64,000 bases of DNA from Halovenus aranensis (GCF_900100385.1 NZ_FNFC01000009.1:100652-164651); one strand, 5' to 3'; shown: positions 1 through 8,239, counted from the first letter of the stretch. Program-made: numbers and translations. Notes: a model not told the origin generated them from the sequence alone.

Positions 1-1377
1 TGCCATGTCGCTGTCGTTTTCGATGATGACGACGTTCTCGCCGCGCTCTTCTAGTCGTTTGCCCAGTTCGCTCCCGACACGTCCGCCGCCGATGATGAGT
101 ACACGCATTGGAATCACCTGTAACCGCTCAGCGATCTGTCGCGCGAATCCGCCTTCGAAGACGACAGTCACGAAAATCACCAGAAAGACCGTCCCCGCGA
201 GGACGTTCGCACCCTCCGGATTCGACGGCGGGGCCGGGTTCTGAAGCTGGATTGCAAACAGCGTCGCGACGCTGGCCGGAATGATGCCGCGAGGACCGGC
301 GAAACTCATAAACAGCTTCTCGCCGCGCGTAAACTGTGCGCCGGCAGTCGAGAGGAAGACGAGGGCCGGCCGCAACACGAGCGCCACGACAGCGACGACA
401 GCAAGCCCCGCGAGACCCAAATCGAGCAGGGTTTCGAACTCGATGAGCGCCGACAGCGCGATGAAGACAAACGAAAGGACGACAATCGTCACGTCGCCTT
501 TGAACTCCTCGATTTCCTCCTCGTAGGGCAGATTCAGATTGCCAAGCAACACGCCAGCCGTCGCAACAGCCGCGACGCCGGATTCGGTCGCAATCGTATC
601 CGCCGAGCTGAACGCTAAGATTGCGCCCGCAAGCGTCATCAGGCGAACGTTCTGGGGCGTCCATGCGGCCGGGCTGTCGACGTAGACCACTAGGAACCAC
701 AGGACGAGCGCGGTCGCGAGGCCAATGAAGACGCCGACGCTCAGCCGCTGGACGAACTCGACGAGGTAGTCTGTCGGGTTCGCCTCCTGTGAGGCAAGCA
801 GCTTGAAGATGACCGCCGCGAAGATAGCCGCACTCACGTCGTTGACGATACCCTCCGTTTCGAGTGCCGCGGCAACGCGGTCCCGAACCGGGACGACCGC
901 CAGAATCGGCGTGATGACCGTCGGTCCCGTCGCTACCAGCAAGGCCCCGACCAGTGCGGAAATCCCCCACTCGACGCCGAGCAGATATCTGACCGCAAGC
1001 GTCGTCCCGCCAAACGAGATGATTGCACCGACGGTCACCAGCCGAAGCGTCGCCGACGGTGCCTCCCTGAGTTTCTCCAGTTTGAGGTGGAAGGCACCCT
1101 CGAAGACGATGATAGCGACGCTGATGCCGACGATAGTCGTCAGCGAGTCGCCAAAGGTATCGAGCGTGACGAGCCCGATTCCCTTCGGCCCGACGGCGAC
1201 GCCAGCAAGAATCAAAAAGAGCACGCTCGGGACCTGAAACCGGTCGGCAAGGACCTGCGCCGTCACGCCGAGCGCGAGGATGAGCGCGACGATAATCAGC
1301 ATCTCTGGTCCCTCTGAGGAGACGAGCGGAGACATGCTGCCGAGCGCGGGGGCTGTGGCTATGTCGAATATGTCCAC
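1..1377 (-). CDS. Cation/proton antiporter with TrkA-N domain (3' end outside window)
   Basis: Membrane antiporter of the CPA1/CPA2 superfamily, probably exchanging Na+ or K+ for H+ at the cytoplasmic membrane. The minus-strand reading frame is open to the window edge and encodes about 12 hydrophobic segments, including a conserved stretch with TGPT and an EGIVND motif like that of NhaP-type exchangers. From about residue 425 it enters a Rossmann motif (LIIGGGRVGSELG), the start of a TrkA-N nucleotide-binding domain, so the protein should continue with a regulatory domain beyond base 1. A TATA-like box at 1397-1408 lies about 25 bp before the GTG at 1377, which favours a leaderless GTG start; ATG at 1335 is the alternative. 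The ion is inferred, not shown. Confidence 0.85.
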   Translation of the reverse strand, partial: MDIFDIATAPALGSMSPLVSSEGPEMLIIVALILALGVTAQVLADRFQVPSVLFLILAGVAVGPKGIGLVTLDTFGDSLTTIVGISVAIIVFEGAFHLKLEKLREAPSATLRLVTVGAIISFGGTTLAVRYLLGVEWGISALVGALLVATGPTVITPILAVVPVRDRVAAALETEGIVNDVSAAIFAAVIFKLLASQEANPTDYLVEFVQRLSVGVFIGLATALVLWFLVVYVDSPAAWTPQNVRLMTLAGAILAFSSADTIATESGVAAVATAGVLLGNLNLPYEEEIEEFKGDVTIVVLSFVFIALSALIEFETLLDLGLAGLAVVAVVALVLRPALVFLSTAGAQFTRGEKLFMSFAGPRGIIPASVATLFAIQLQNPAPPSNPEGANVLAGTVFLVIFVTVVFEGGFARQIAERLQVIPMRVLIIGGGRVGSELGKRLEERGENVVIIENDSDMA

Positions 1378-1482
1378 ACTGCAACTCCTCACGCGACCCA
1401 TATAAAGACCGACACTGCGGTCCGACCCTCGGTCGACGGCAGTTCCAGAAGACACTTGTCAGCAACTCCGTGAGTGTCAGGT

Positions 1483-2850
1483 ATGACATCCGGACGGTAC
1501 ACGCGGCGGCGACTGCTGACTGCGGCGGGCGCGCTCTCGCTGTCGACAGTCGCCGGCTGTCTCTCGGAGTCTGACGACGAGTCGGCATCGCCGACAGAAA
1601 CGAGCGCCGACGGGATACCGTACGACACTAGCGTTGACCACGAGATAGAGCAGTGGGACCAGTACAACACCGACTGGACGGCGCCGGAGACAGCCCCACA
1701 GCAGGGTGCCTACGGAATCGAAGTACTCGCCGAGAACCTCGAGATTCCGTGGGACATCGCGTTTGCCCCCAGCGGCGAGGTGTTTCTCACCGAGCGCACA
1801 GGTCGGATTCTGACCGTCGAGCAGGGCGAATACGAAACGGTGACCGAGCCGGGCGCGGTCATCGACGCCGAGGCTCTCCCGCCGGGGTCCGAAGAAGACA
1901 GCTGGTACGTCGAAGGCGGCGAAGGCGGACTGCTCGGTATCGCCGTCCACCCGAACTACCCGGACGTGCCGCTTGTATACACGTACTTCACGACCGAGAC
2001 GGGTGACGGCCGCACGAACCGCGTCGTCGCGTTCGACACGACTGCCGACGACCCAGCAGACGGCTCCTGGGTTATCGTCGACGACATTCCCGCCGACGCC
2101 TACCACAACGGCGGTCGCATCACGTTCGGTCCGGCGAACTACCTCTGGATTGCGGCCGGCGACGGCGACCCGGAGTTGGACAATCCCGATGCAATCGCCG
2201 ACCCGGGGACGCTGGCGGGAAAGATTCTCCGCGTCGAGCCGGACGGCTCCGCGCCGGCCGAGAACCCCGATATCGAGGGCGGCGACCCGCGCGTGTACAC
2301 GTACGGCCACCGGAATCCGCAGGGACTCGCCTGGCTCCCCGACGGCACGCCGATTATCACCGAGCACGGGCCGAGCGGGGGCGACGAGGTGAACGTACTT
2401 CGCCCGGGCGAGAACTACGGCTGGCCGGAGGCACGAAACAGCGACGGGTTCGATTCCTACGCGGGGACCGACTACCAGCCCCCGGTCGCTAACGCGCCCT
2501 CCTGGGCACCGTCGGGCTGTGTCTTTTATACGGGCGAGGCGGTCCCTTCGCTCCAGGGTCGCCTGCTGGTCGGTGGCCTCATCAGCCAGCAAGTCGTCGC
2601 CGTCACCGTCACGCAGGACGGGTCCCGTCTGTCGGCCGACCACGAGAGTCGCCACGACGCCGACTGGATGGACAGCGAGTATCACGCCGCCAGTACGCCC
2701 CTGCTCCCCGACGAACTCGGTCGGGTTCGCCACGTCGAGCAAGGGCCGGACGGCGAGCTATACGCGGTGACTTCGAACCGCGACGGCCGCGCGGGCGACG
2801 GCTTCCCCACGAGACACGACGACAAGTTGGTCCGGCTGACCTCGAACTGA
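1483..2850 (+). CDS. Secreted PQQ-type aldose/glucose-sorbosone dehydrogenase, lipoprotein
   Basis: Likely oxidises sugars outside the cell using PQQ, as in the soluble glucose / aldose sugar dehydrogenase family. The N-terminus has a Tat motif (TRRRLLTAAG) followed by a lipobox ending in Cys26, so the protein should be exported folded and lipid-anchored. The six-bladed propeller signatures are visible: HNGGR at residues 208-212, GHRNPQG near 274, and EHGPSGGDEVNVL at about 294-306. Length, about 455 residues, suits the family plus a linker. An in-frame GTG at 1474 is an alternative start. It stands alone, divergent from the antiporter. Substrate and cofactor are family inference. Confidence 0.88.
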   Translation: MTSGRYTRRRLLTAAGALSLSTVAGCLSESDDESASPTETSADGIPYDTSVDHEIEQWDQYNTDWTAPETAPQQGAYGIEVLAENLEIPWDIAFAPSGEVFLTERTGRILTVEQGEYETVTEPGAVIDAEALPPGSEEDSWYVEGGEGGLLGIAVHPNYPDVPLVYTYFTTETGDGRTNRVVAFDTTADDPADGSWVIVDDIPADAYHNGGRITFGPANYLWIAAGDGDPELDNPDAIADPGTLAGKILRVEPDGSAPAENPDIEGGDPRVYTYGHRNPQGLAWLPDGTPIITEHGPSGGDEVNVLRPGENYGWPEARNSDGFDSYAGTDYQPPVANAPSWAPSGCVFYTGEAVPSLQGRLLVGGLISQQVVAVTVTQDGSRLSADHESRHDADWMDSEYHAASTPLLPDELGRVRHVEQGPDGELYAVTSNRDGRAGDGFPTRHDDKLVRLTSN

Positions 2851-2915
2851 CTCGTCGTGGTTCTGCGGTTGTGTCCGGGACTCAGCCACAGCGGGAAGGC
2901 TCGAAAGAACGGGTA

Positions 2916-3890
2916 TCAGGACATGAACGCGCCGGCGACGAGCAGCGGGAAGACGAGCGTCGCCTCCGCTTCTATCTGCGTGTAGTTCGTCTGTTCCTCT
3001 TTGATTTTACCCCAGGAAACCGCCTCGTCCGGCGGCGCGCCCGAGAGCGAGCCGTCGCCTTCCATCCCCGTCGAGATGTAGACGGCGTAATCCGCGCCGC
3101 CACGGAACAGGTTCGTCATGATGGCGTGGTGTTTGGGGACGCCGCCGCCGACGGCAATCAGGCCGGTCGTCTCCGCGAGCATGCCGTCCTCGATGAGCGA
3201 ATCGTAGTCGTCGAGGATTTCGATGCCGATGTCCATGTCGTGTTCGCGCCGGTAATAATAGAGGAAGTTGCCGACCTCGGCGTCTGTTAGTGCCGGACAG
3301 TACACCGGCACGTCGTTGTCTGCGGCCTGTTTCAGCACCGAGTCTTCGTCCTCGAGTGTCGCACCCAACTCGCGTGCAAACGCCGTGGGCGTCCGGACCG
3401 GCTCCTCGGCGAAGAAATCATCGAAGAAGTCGTACAGGTACTCCTCCAGCCAGACGTAGCGGTCGGAGGGAACGTAGATGTTCCCGAGCCGGTTGATGCC
3501 CTGTTCGCGGAGTTTTGCTTCGTCTGCGTCCCACTCGCCCATCTTGAACGGCTTTGCCGTCTTGATAACGTCTTCAGTCAGCGAGCCGGAGGTCGTGATA
3601 ATCACGTCGACGTGGCCCTCACGGACGAGGGCGGCGACAGTCTCGCGCAGCCCCGAGGAGATGATGTTCGAGGTGAGCGTGAGATATATCGTCGCGTCGT
3701 CTGCTTGCATCTGTTCGGTAATCTCGACTGCGTCGGCGAGGTGTGTCGCCTGAAAGCCCGTCGTCGCGTAGGTGTCGAGCAGGTCGTGTAGGTCGGTCTC
3801 GCCCCGGAAGTCGGGACCCTGAACGTCCGCTGTATCGAGGTCCTCGTCGGTGCCGGGGACGACGTGGTCGTGTGAGTCGTCGTTGTCCAT
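2916..3890 (-). CDS. dys: Deoxyhypusine synthase
   Basis: Modifies a lysine of initiation factor aIF5A, the first step of hypusine formation (deoxyhypusine or deoxyagmatine form in haloarchaea). The protein is 324 residues. The active-site segment near the C-terminus is intact: STGMEGDGSLSGAPPDEAVS followed by WGKI, with the catalytic lysine at about residue 295. ATG at 3890 was chosen because a TATA-like stretch (3914-3924) lies 25-30 bp upstream; an upstream in-frame ATG exists at 3908. It is divergent from the flavoprotein gene at 4011, sharing a 120-bp promoter region. Confidence 0.94.
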   Translation of the reverse strand: MDNDDSHDHVVPGTDEDLDTADVQGPDFRGETDLHDLLDTYATTGFQATHLADAVEITEQMQADDATIYLTLTSNIISSGLRETVAALVREGHVDVIITTSGSLTEDVIKTAKPFKMGEWDADEAKLREQGINRLGNIYVPSDRYVWLEEYLYDFFDDFFAEEPVRTPTAFARELGATLEDEDSVLKQAADNDVPVYCPALTDAEVGNFLYYYRREHDMDIGIEILDDYDSLIEDGMLAETTGLIAVGGGVPKHHAIMTNLFRGGADYAVYISTGMEGDGSLSGAPPDEAVSWGKIKEEQTNYTQIEAEATLVFPLLVAGAFMS

Positions 3891-4010
3891 ATGCACTGTT
3901 ATGAGCATGAACGGTTTGTATATCTCGACTTGGCGGCGTGACGCCACAGACCCGCTCTGGGTAACGTACCGCCCACCAACAGTTAGGTAGACGGACAGCG
4001 ATGATTGCGT

Positions 4011-5432
4011 ATGAGCGACCCATTTGTGGTCATCGGCGGCGACGCTGCCGGACTGAGCGCAGCCAGCAAGTGCAAACGCGAGGACCCCGACCGCGAGGTC
4101 GTCGTCTACGAGCAAAGCGACTGGATTTCCTACGCCCACTGCGGGATGCCCTACTACATCAAAGGCGAGGTCGACGCCCTCGAAGACCTCCTCTCACTGT
4201 CCCCCGAGGCAGTCGAGAGCCGGGGAATCGACCTCCACAGACGCCACGAAGTGCTGGGTGTCGACCCCGAGAGCGAGACAGTCCGTGTCCGCGGACCAGA
4301 CCGGGAGTTCGAACAGAGCTACGGCGACCTCCTCGTCGCGACCGGCGCACACGCGCTGACCGCGCCAATCGACGGGACCGACCTCGATGATGTGTTCACG
4401 ATGCATCACATGCACGCCGCGGCGGCCGTCCGGGCGTTTCTGGCACCGCCCGGTGAGGAAGTGGACGCCTTCGATGCCGGGTACGTCGACGTCGATGTCG
4501 AGGCGTACCACAGCCGTGACCCGCCCGAGACCGTCGCTATCGTCGGCGGCGGCTACGTCGGCGTCGAGATGGCCGAAGCGTTCCGCGCTCGCGGACTGGA
4601 GACACACCTTTACCAGCGCTCGGACCGGCCAGTCCCGCCGTTCGGGGCCGCTGTCGGCGACCAAGTGGCCGAGACACTCGCCGACGCCGGTGTCGACCTC
4701 CATCTCGGTACGGCCGTCACCGGGCTGGAAGGCAACGGCCGCATCGAGCGCGTCGAAGCGGCCGACGGAGCGGTCGACGTAGACCTCGCGCTCGTGGGTA
4801 TCGGCATCCGTCCGAACACCGAACTCGTCGCCGACACCGCAGTCGCCTGTGGCGACTCCGGCGCGATTGTGACCGACGAGTACGGCCACACCACCGTCGA
4901 CGGAATCTACGCGGCCGGCGACTGTGCCGAGATGGACCACGTGGTGACCGGAGAGCCAGACTGGGTCCCGCTCGGGCTGACGGCCAACCGCGCCGGGCGA
5001 GCCATCGGCCAGACCGTCGCCGGTGACCCCGAACCGGTCGGGGAAATTGCCGGGACGGCAGTCCTGAAAGCGTTCGACCTGGAGTGTGGCCGGACCGGTC
5101 TCGTCGACCACGACGCCGCCCGCGAGGCGGGCTTTACTCCTGTCTCGGAGACGGTGACCGCCGGCTCGCGGTCGGGCTACTATCCGGGCAGCGCCGACAC
5201 GACGGTGACACTCGTCGCCGACCGCGACAGTGGCCGCCTGCTCGGAGGGACAATTGCCGGCGAGGACCGAGCGGCAATCCGCATCGACACGCTCGCTACG
5301 GCGCTCGACGGTGGGCTGACCGTCGCCGAACTCGAGCGGCTCGATTTGGCGTACGCACCCCCCTTCAGTCCCGTGTGGGACCCGGTGTTGGTCGCGGCGA
5401 AGGTACTCGGGGGGCAACTGGACGAGGCCTGA
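4011..5432 (+). CDS. CoA-disulfide reductase / NADH oxidase-like flavoprotein
   Basis: FAD-dependent pyridine nucleotide-disulfide oxidoreductase of the CoA-disulfide reductase group, which keeps low-molecular-weight thiols reduced or reduces oxygen. The FAD-binding motif IGGDAAGLSAA sits at residues 8-18, the single redox cysteine is C44 in SYAHCGMPYYI, and a second nucleotide-binding motif VGGGYVGVEM begins near residue 177. The FAD ATAAGD-type motif appears as YAAGDCAE near 301, followed by a C-terminal dimerisation domain. Length of 473 residues fits. ATG at 4011 starts at the conserved N-terminus; TTG at 4005 is less likely. Haloarchaea use gamma-glutamylcysteine, so the true thiol substrate is open. 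Confidence 0.85.
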   Translation: MSDPFVVIGGDAAGLSAASKCKREDPDREVVVYEQSDWISYAHCGMPYYIKGEVDALEDLLSLSPEAVESRGIDLHRRHEVLGVDPESETVRVRGPDREFEQSYGDLLVATGAHALTAPIDGTDLDDVFTMHHMHAAAAVRAFLAPPGEEVDAFDAGYVDVDVEAYHSRDPPETVAIVGGGYVGVEMAEAFRARGLETHLYQRSDRPVPPFGAAVGDQVAETLADAGVDLHLGTAVTGLEGNGRIERVEAADGAVDVDLALVGIGIRPNTELVADTAVACGDSGAIVTDEYGHTTVDGIYAAGDCAEMDHVVTGEPDWVPLGLTANRAGRAIGQTVAGDPEPVGEIAGTAVLKAFDLECGRTGLVDHDAAREAGFTPVSETVTAGSRSGYYPGSADTTVTLVADRDSGRLLGGTIAGEDRAAIRIDTLATALDGGLTVAELERLDLAYAPPFSPVWDPVLVAAKVLGGQLDEA

Positions 5433-5510
5433 GCGCACTCTGTGAATTGGTCGGGTACTATTTCGCGTCGGACCACGTCGCTTTTGTGCAGTCGGACACT
5501 CCATCGGTAC

Positions 5511-5693
5511 ATGGGGTTTGGCAGCTACGACGAGTCCGAACAAGAGAATCAGGAAATGAACACAGAGGACAACGCCGAGGCCGTCAACGTTCACGAGTCC
5601 GAACACGACGGTGAGGTGACCTTCGACACCGAGGCCTCGACGGACGACCTCGTCGACAAACTCGGCGAGATCAAAGGCTCTGGCGACGACTGA
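5511..5693 (+). CDS. Small acidic haloarchaeal protein (DUF5786-like)
   Basis: A 60-residue acidic protein beginning MGFGSYDESEQENQ and ending in a helical segment DDLVDKLGEIK. The N-terminal block resembles a conserved small haloarchaeal family I recall as DUF5786; function unknown. No membrane segment, cysteine motif or DNA-binding motif is visible. It follows the flavoprotein gene by 78 bp in the same direction, so it may be cotranscribed or have its own promoter. Confidence 0.7.
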   Translation: MGFGSYDESEQENQEMNTEDNAEAVNVHESEHDGEVTFDTEASTDDLVDKLGEIKGSGDD

Positions 5694-5861
5694 ACGGCCG
5701 ATATTTCTCTTCTTTCGACACCCTCATCGCTGCGCGCGCCGTGTTGCGTTCGTTCCCGCCAATCGTTGACTCACCGCGTTAGAGACAGTTGGGCGTGTGA
5801 CCGACAGTCGAATCTACAGGCGGAACAGGCCGAGTGCCTCGGGGCTTGACCCCGAGGGGGT
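5694..5861. other. Intergenic region, convergent ends
   Basis: Between two convergent genes. It holds a strong hairpin (listed separately) next to the stop of the minus-strand gene and no plausible coding region. Confidence 0.6.
5837..5857. repeat. Perfect 8-bp-arm hairpin, possible terminator or IS605-type end remnant
   Basis: CCTCGGGG / CCCCGAGG arms with a 5-base loop, four bases past the stop codon of the minus-strand gene ending at 5862. It has no U tract on either strand. The arm sequence and flanks resemble hairpins seen at right ends of haloarchaeal IS200/IS605 elements, but this is from memory and was not verified. Confidence 0.45.
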
Positions 5862-6404
5862 TCACCAGGTCAGTTCCCAGGCGTGACTTTCGCTCGTGTC
5901 TGGTTCAGTTTCGTCTAGGGTCGGCCGCGAGTCCTCGGGGCCAAACTCGGCTGCGACGTGTTCGAACACCCCTCGTGCGAACCCCGGGCCGTACGGGAAT
6001 CCCTGGAGGATGCCAACTCTCGCGGCCCTGTCTCCGATTTCGGCGGCGGTGTAGTTTCCCGCTGGGTTCTCCAGACTGCTGTTTCTGTATGCCTCGCGGT
6101 GTTGCTCGATTAACCTCCTAAGCGCCTCCGCAATCGTCGAAACGGAGTCGGGCCACGGAATCTCCCTCGCCGCCGTGGTGCCGCCCTGTTCCATCGTCTT
6201 GGAGCCAGTCTCGTCTCTGACCTCGGTAAAGGCCAGGACCACGTCTTCGGTCCGGTACCACGCTTCCGGGTCGACGCGGGGGAGGTGTTTCTCGAAGATT
6301 GCAATCACCTTTCGCTGGAAGACAGGAGAGACCTCACCCGCGCTCTCGACGAACGCGACGACATACCGCCCGTCTGTTTCAGACCCTGGGTCGTAGGACT
6401 TCAT
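5862..6404 (-). CDS. Uncharacterised 180-residue protein, paralogue 1 (HNOB/V4R-like pattern)
   Basis: Function unknown. One of three paralogues in this window (others at 6512-7054 and 15213-15758). The first 79 residues differ from paralogue 2 at only about nine positions. Features shared by all three are a start MxxYD, a GEVSPVF block near residue 24, a W-Y-x-T-E block near 50, a G-S-x-T-M block near 68, and an aromatic C-terminus with FGPED and a final W-E-L-T-W. The layout (G..T/M near the middle, PYxxxFxxG, terminal aromatic strand) is reminiscent of heme-NO-binding/V4R-like sensory domains; this is inference. A TATA-like box at 6431-6437 predicts a leaderless start at 6404, and two palindromes flank it. 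Confidence 0.75.
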   Translation of the reverse strand: MKSYDPGSETDGRYVVAFVESAGEVSPVFQRKVIAIFEKHLPRVDPEAWYRTEDVVLAFTEVRDETGSKTMEQGGTTAAREIPWPDSVSTIAEALRRLIEQHREAYRNSSLENPAGNYTAAEIGDRAARVGILQGFPYGPGFARGVFEHVAAEFGPEDSRPTLDETEPDTSESHAWELTW

Positions 6405-6407
6405 TCC

Positions 6408-6418
6408 ACAACAGTTGT
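6408..6418. promoter_or_regulatory. Palindrome ACAACAGTTGT over the predicted transcription start
   Basis: Eleven-base dyad (ACAAC-A-GTTGT) four bases upstream of the start codon at 6404, at the expected transcription start of the leaderless gene. Its half-site matches that of the palindrome at 6442-6455, so both could bind one regulator. Binding is inferred. Confidence 0.45.
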
Positions 6419-6441
6419 CGCTCTGGACGGATATGTTACCG

Positions 6442-6455
6442 GCAACAATTGTTGC
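6442..6455. promoter_or_regulatory. 14-bp perfect palindrome GCAACAATTGTTGC upstream of TATA box
   Basis: Perfect palindrome 5 bp upstream of the TATA-like ATATGTT at 6431-6437 of the minus-strand gene 5862-6404. It sits where haloarchaeal activators or repressors often bind, near the BRE. With the dyad at 6408-6418 it brackets the core promoter. Confidence 0.5.
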
Positions 6456-6511
6456 TATGCGGTCGTGGACTCACGCAGGTGAGCGAGAGCGAGTACGACC
6501 GGCGGGCGGGC

Positions 6512-7054
6512 TCACCAGGTCAGTTCCCAGGCGTGACTTTCGCTCGTGTCTGGTTCGATTTCGTCTAGGGTCGGCTGCGAGTCCTCGGGGCCAAACTCGG
6601 CGGCGACCTGTCTGAACACGCCGCGTGCGAACCCCGGGCCGTACGGGAACCCTTCGAGGATGCCGACTCTGACCGTTCGGCCGTCGTGCTCCTCGACGGT
6701 GTAGTTGCCCGCCGGGTTCGTTTGCGTGCTGTCTCTGTATGCCTCGCGGTGTTGCTCGATTAAGACCCCCAGCGCCTCCGAAAGCGTCGAAACAGAGTCG
6801 GGCCACGGAATGGCTTTCGCTGCCTCGGCCCCGCCCTGTTCCATCGTTTTTGAGCCAATCTCGTCTCTGACCTCGGTAAAGGCCAGAACCACGTCTTCGG
6901 TCCGGTACCACGCCTCCGGGTCGACGTGGGGGAGATGTTTCTCGAAGATGTCGTTTACTTTTCGCTGAAAGACAGGAGAGACTTCGCCCGCGCTCTCGAC
7001 GAACGCGACGACGTACCGCCCGTCTGCTTCAGACTCCGGGTCGTAGGATACCAT
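6512..7054 (-). CDS. Uncharacterised 180-residue protein, paralogue 2
   Basis: Same length as and nearly identical in its N-terminal half to the product of 5862-6404, with an identical last stretch ending SHAWELTW; the 3' ends of the two genes are also almost identical in DNA, indicating a recent tandem duplication. The middle (residues 75-130) is the most diverged part. ATG at 7054 is supported by alignment with the paralogue and by a TATA-like ATATAC at 7081-7086, 27 bp upstream. The palindromes of paralogue 1 are not conserved here apart from an AGTTGTT half-site, so regulation may differ. Function unknown; a small ligand-sensing role is only a guess. Confidence 0.75.
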   Translation of the reverse strand: MVSYDPESEADGRYVVAFVESAGEVSPVFQRKVNDIFEKHLPHVDPEAWYRTEDVVLAFTEVRDEIGSKTMEQGGAEAAKAIPWPDSVSTLSEALGVLIEQHREAYRDSTQTNPAGNYTVEEHDGRTVRVGILEGFPYGPGFARGVFRQVAAEFGPEDSQPTLDEIEPDTSESHAWELTW

Positions 7055-7158
7055 CGGGCAGTTGTTCTCTCTCTGTGGGGATATACTGACTGCAGTAATT
7101 TTCAGGCATGAAAACTCATGCATAGCGTGCTCTAGTCGCACCTCGGCGTGTACAGACA

Positions 7159-7180
7159 GCGCGGCAAGGGATTTGAACCC
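7159..7180. repeat. Direct repeat of tRNA-Arg 3' end (putative attachment site remnant)
   Basis: Twenty-two bases identical to 7265-7286, the T-loop, T-stem and acceptor 3' strand of the adjacent tRNA-Arg, in the same orientation. Identity stops sharply at both ends. Duplication of a tRNA 3' end is the classic product of integration by a tyrosine recombinase, so this looks like an att site. The 84 bp between the copies hold no gene, so the element is either gone or lay beyond 7159. Confidence 0.6.
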
Positions 7181-7263
7181 GATTTCGAGACTCCGTGCGG
7201 TCGTCTCGCGTGATTCACATCCCTTTTTGTGGGTTTCACTGCTCACTCGCGTTCGCAGGAAAA

Positions 7264-7336
7264 CGCGCGGCAAGGGATTTGAACCCTTGACCTTCTGGTC
7301 CGGAACCAGACGTTCTGTCCGCTGAACTAGCCGCGC
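7264..7336 (-). tRNA. tRNA-Arg (anticodon CCG)
   Basis: A full cloverleaf is readable on the minus strand: 7-bp acceptor GCGCGGC / GCCGCGC, D arm, anticodon stem TCTGG / CCAGA with loop TTCCGGA giving anticodon CCG, and T arm AAGGG-TTCAAAT-CCCTT. CCA is not encoded. No intron. The 3' end faces the duplicated att-like copy at 7159-7180 and the paralogue pair. Confidence 0.95.
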
Positions 7337-7468
7337 CTGTCAGCCTCTACTGGCTCGCACGGAATAACGATTACCATCCCGCTTCGGACCGGCGTGACTC
7401 GGCACCGCCAGCGTAGAACAGACCGCGAGCGGTGTGCCTCGGTTCGGGAGTAGTCGCGACAGTCGAGT

Positions 7469-8239
7469 TCAGACGTGCTCGCGTGGGAGTAGCTCTGTCT
7501 CGTCGCGGTCGGCGAGCCACTCGCTGAGTTTACATAGCTGTTCGGTGGCGGCCTCGAACAGTCGCTCGCCTTTCTCGGGGGTGGCGTCGGTCTGGTCGCC
7601 GAGTACCCCGTTGTCGGTGTTCTCGATGGCGTCGTAGAAGGTCCGTGCACCGAACTGTCGGCCTGTCTCGCGGCCCCAGTCGACGAGTCCGTCGTCACGC
7701 GCCTCGGTCAGTCTGTCCTCGTGGACCAACGCCTCGGCGATGTGCATAATCATCGCCGTCTCTTTCGGACCGCCGTGAGGACCGTTCACCTCGAAGCAGT
7801 CATCGACCAGCTCGGGGATACTCTCGTTCCACATCCACTCGAGAGCGTAGGCCGTCCCGTCATCGTGGAGACGACGGCCGACCTCGCGGAGGTGCTGGAC
7901 GTTACCGCCGTGAGCGTTCACGAAGACGATGCGGTCGACGCCGTGGTAGGTGAGATTTCGCGCCAGCGACTCCATGTACTCCCGGAACACCGGCGGGTCG
8001 ACCCACATGGTGCCGTGAAACTGCCGGTGATGCGGACTGACGCCGATGTTCACGGTCGGCGTACAGAGATACCCGGTCCGTGACGCCGCCTCGCGGGCCA
8101 GCGCCTCTGCGATGAGGTGGTCGGTTCCCTCCGGGAGGTGTGGGCCGTGTTGCTCGGTCGACCCCACCGGGACCAGCGCGAGCGATTCGGACTCGAAGTA
8201 CGACTCGAGGTCGGGCCAAGCTTCGTCGCCAAGGTACAT
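7469..8239 (-). CDS. Creatininase-family amidohydrolase
   Basis: Metal-dependent amidohydrolase of the creatininase fold, 256 residues. Metal-binding residues are recognisable: E29 and H31 in STEQHGPHLP, D40 in GTDH, an NAHGGN motif near 105-110, and a late Glu in GPKETAM. Members include creatinine amidohydrolase, the mycofactocin peptidase MftE and archaeal ArfB, which removes formate from a pyrimidine in riboflavin and F420 synthesis. ArfB is a plausible role here since riboflavin synthase lies 5.7 kb away, but they are not in one operon. ATG at 8239 has a TATA-like TATATAT near 8264-8270. Specific substrate not determinable. Confidence 0.82.
   Translation of the reverse strand: MYLGDEAWPDLESYFESESLALVPVGSTEQHGPHLPEGTDHLIAEALAREAASRTGYLCTPTVNIGVSPHHRQFHGTMWVDPPVFREYMESLARNLTYHGVDRIVFVNAHGGNVQHLREVGRRLHDDGTAYALEWMWNESIPELVDDCFEVNGPHGGPKETAMIMHIAEALVHEDRLTEARDDGLVDWGRETGRQFGARTFYDAIENTDNGVLGDQTDATPEKGERLFEAATEQLCKLSEWLADRDETELLPREHV

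Noticed and set aside
128..1588. 486-residue open frame on the minus strand
   Set aside because: Arg-rich, non-acidic composition and no family pattern; it is a shadow of the antiporter, which lies in another minus-strand frame.
4194..5606. 470-residue open frame antisense to the CoA-disulfide-reductase-like gene
   Set aside because: Mirror of a high-GC coding sequence with clear family motifs on the plus strand.
7434..7637. Short plus-strand frames opposite the creatininase-family gene
   Set aside because: Serine-rich shadow frames with no independent support.
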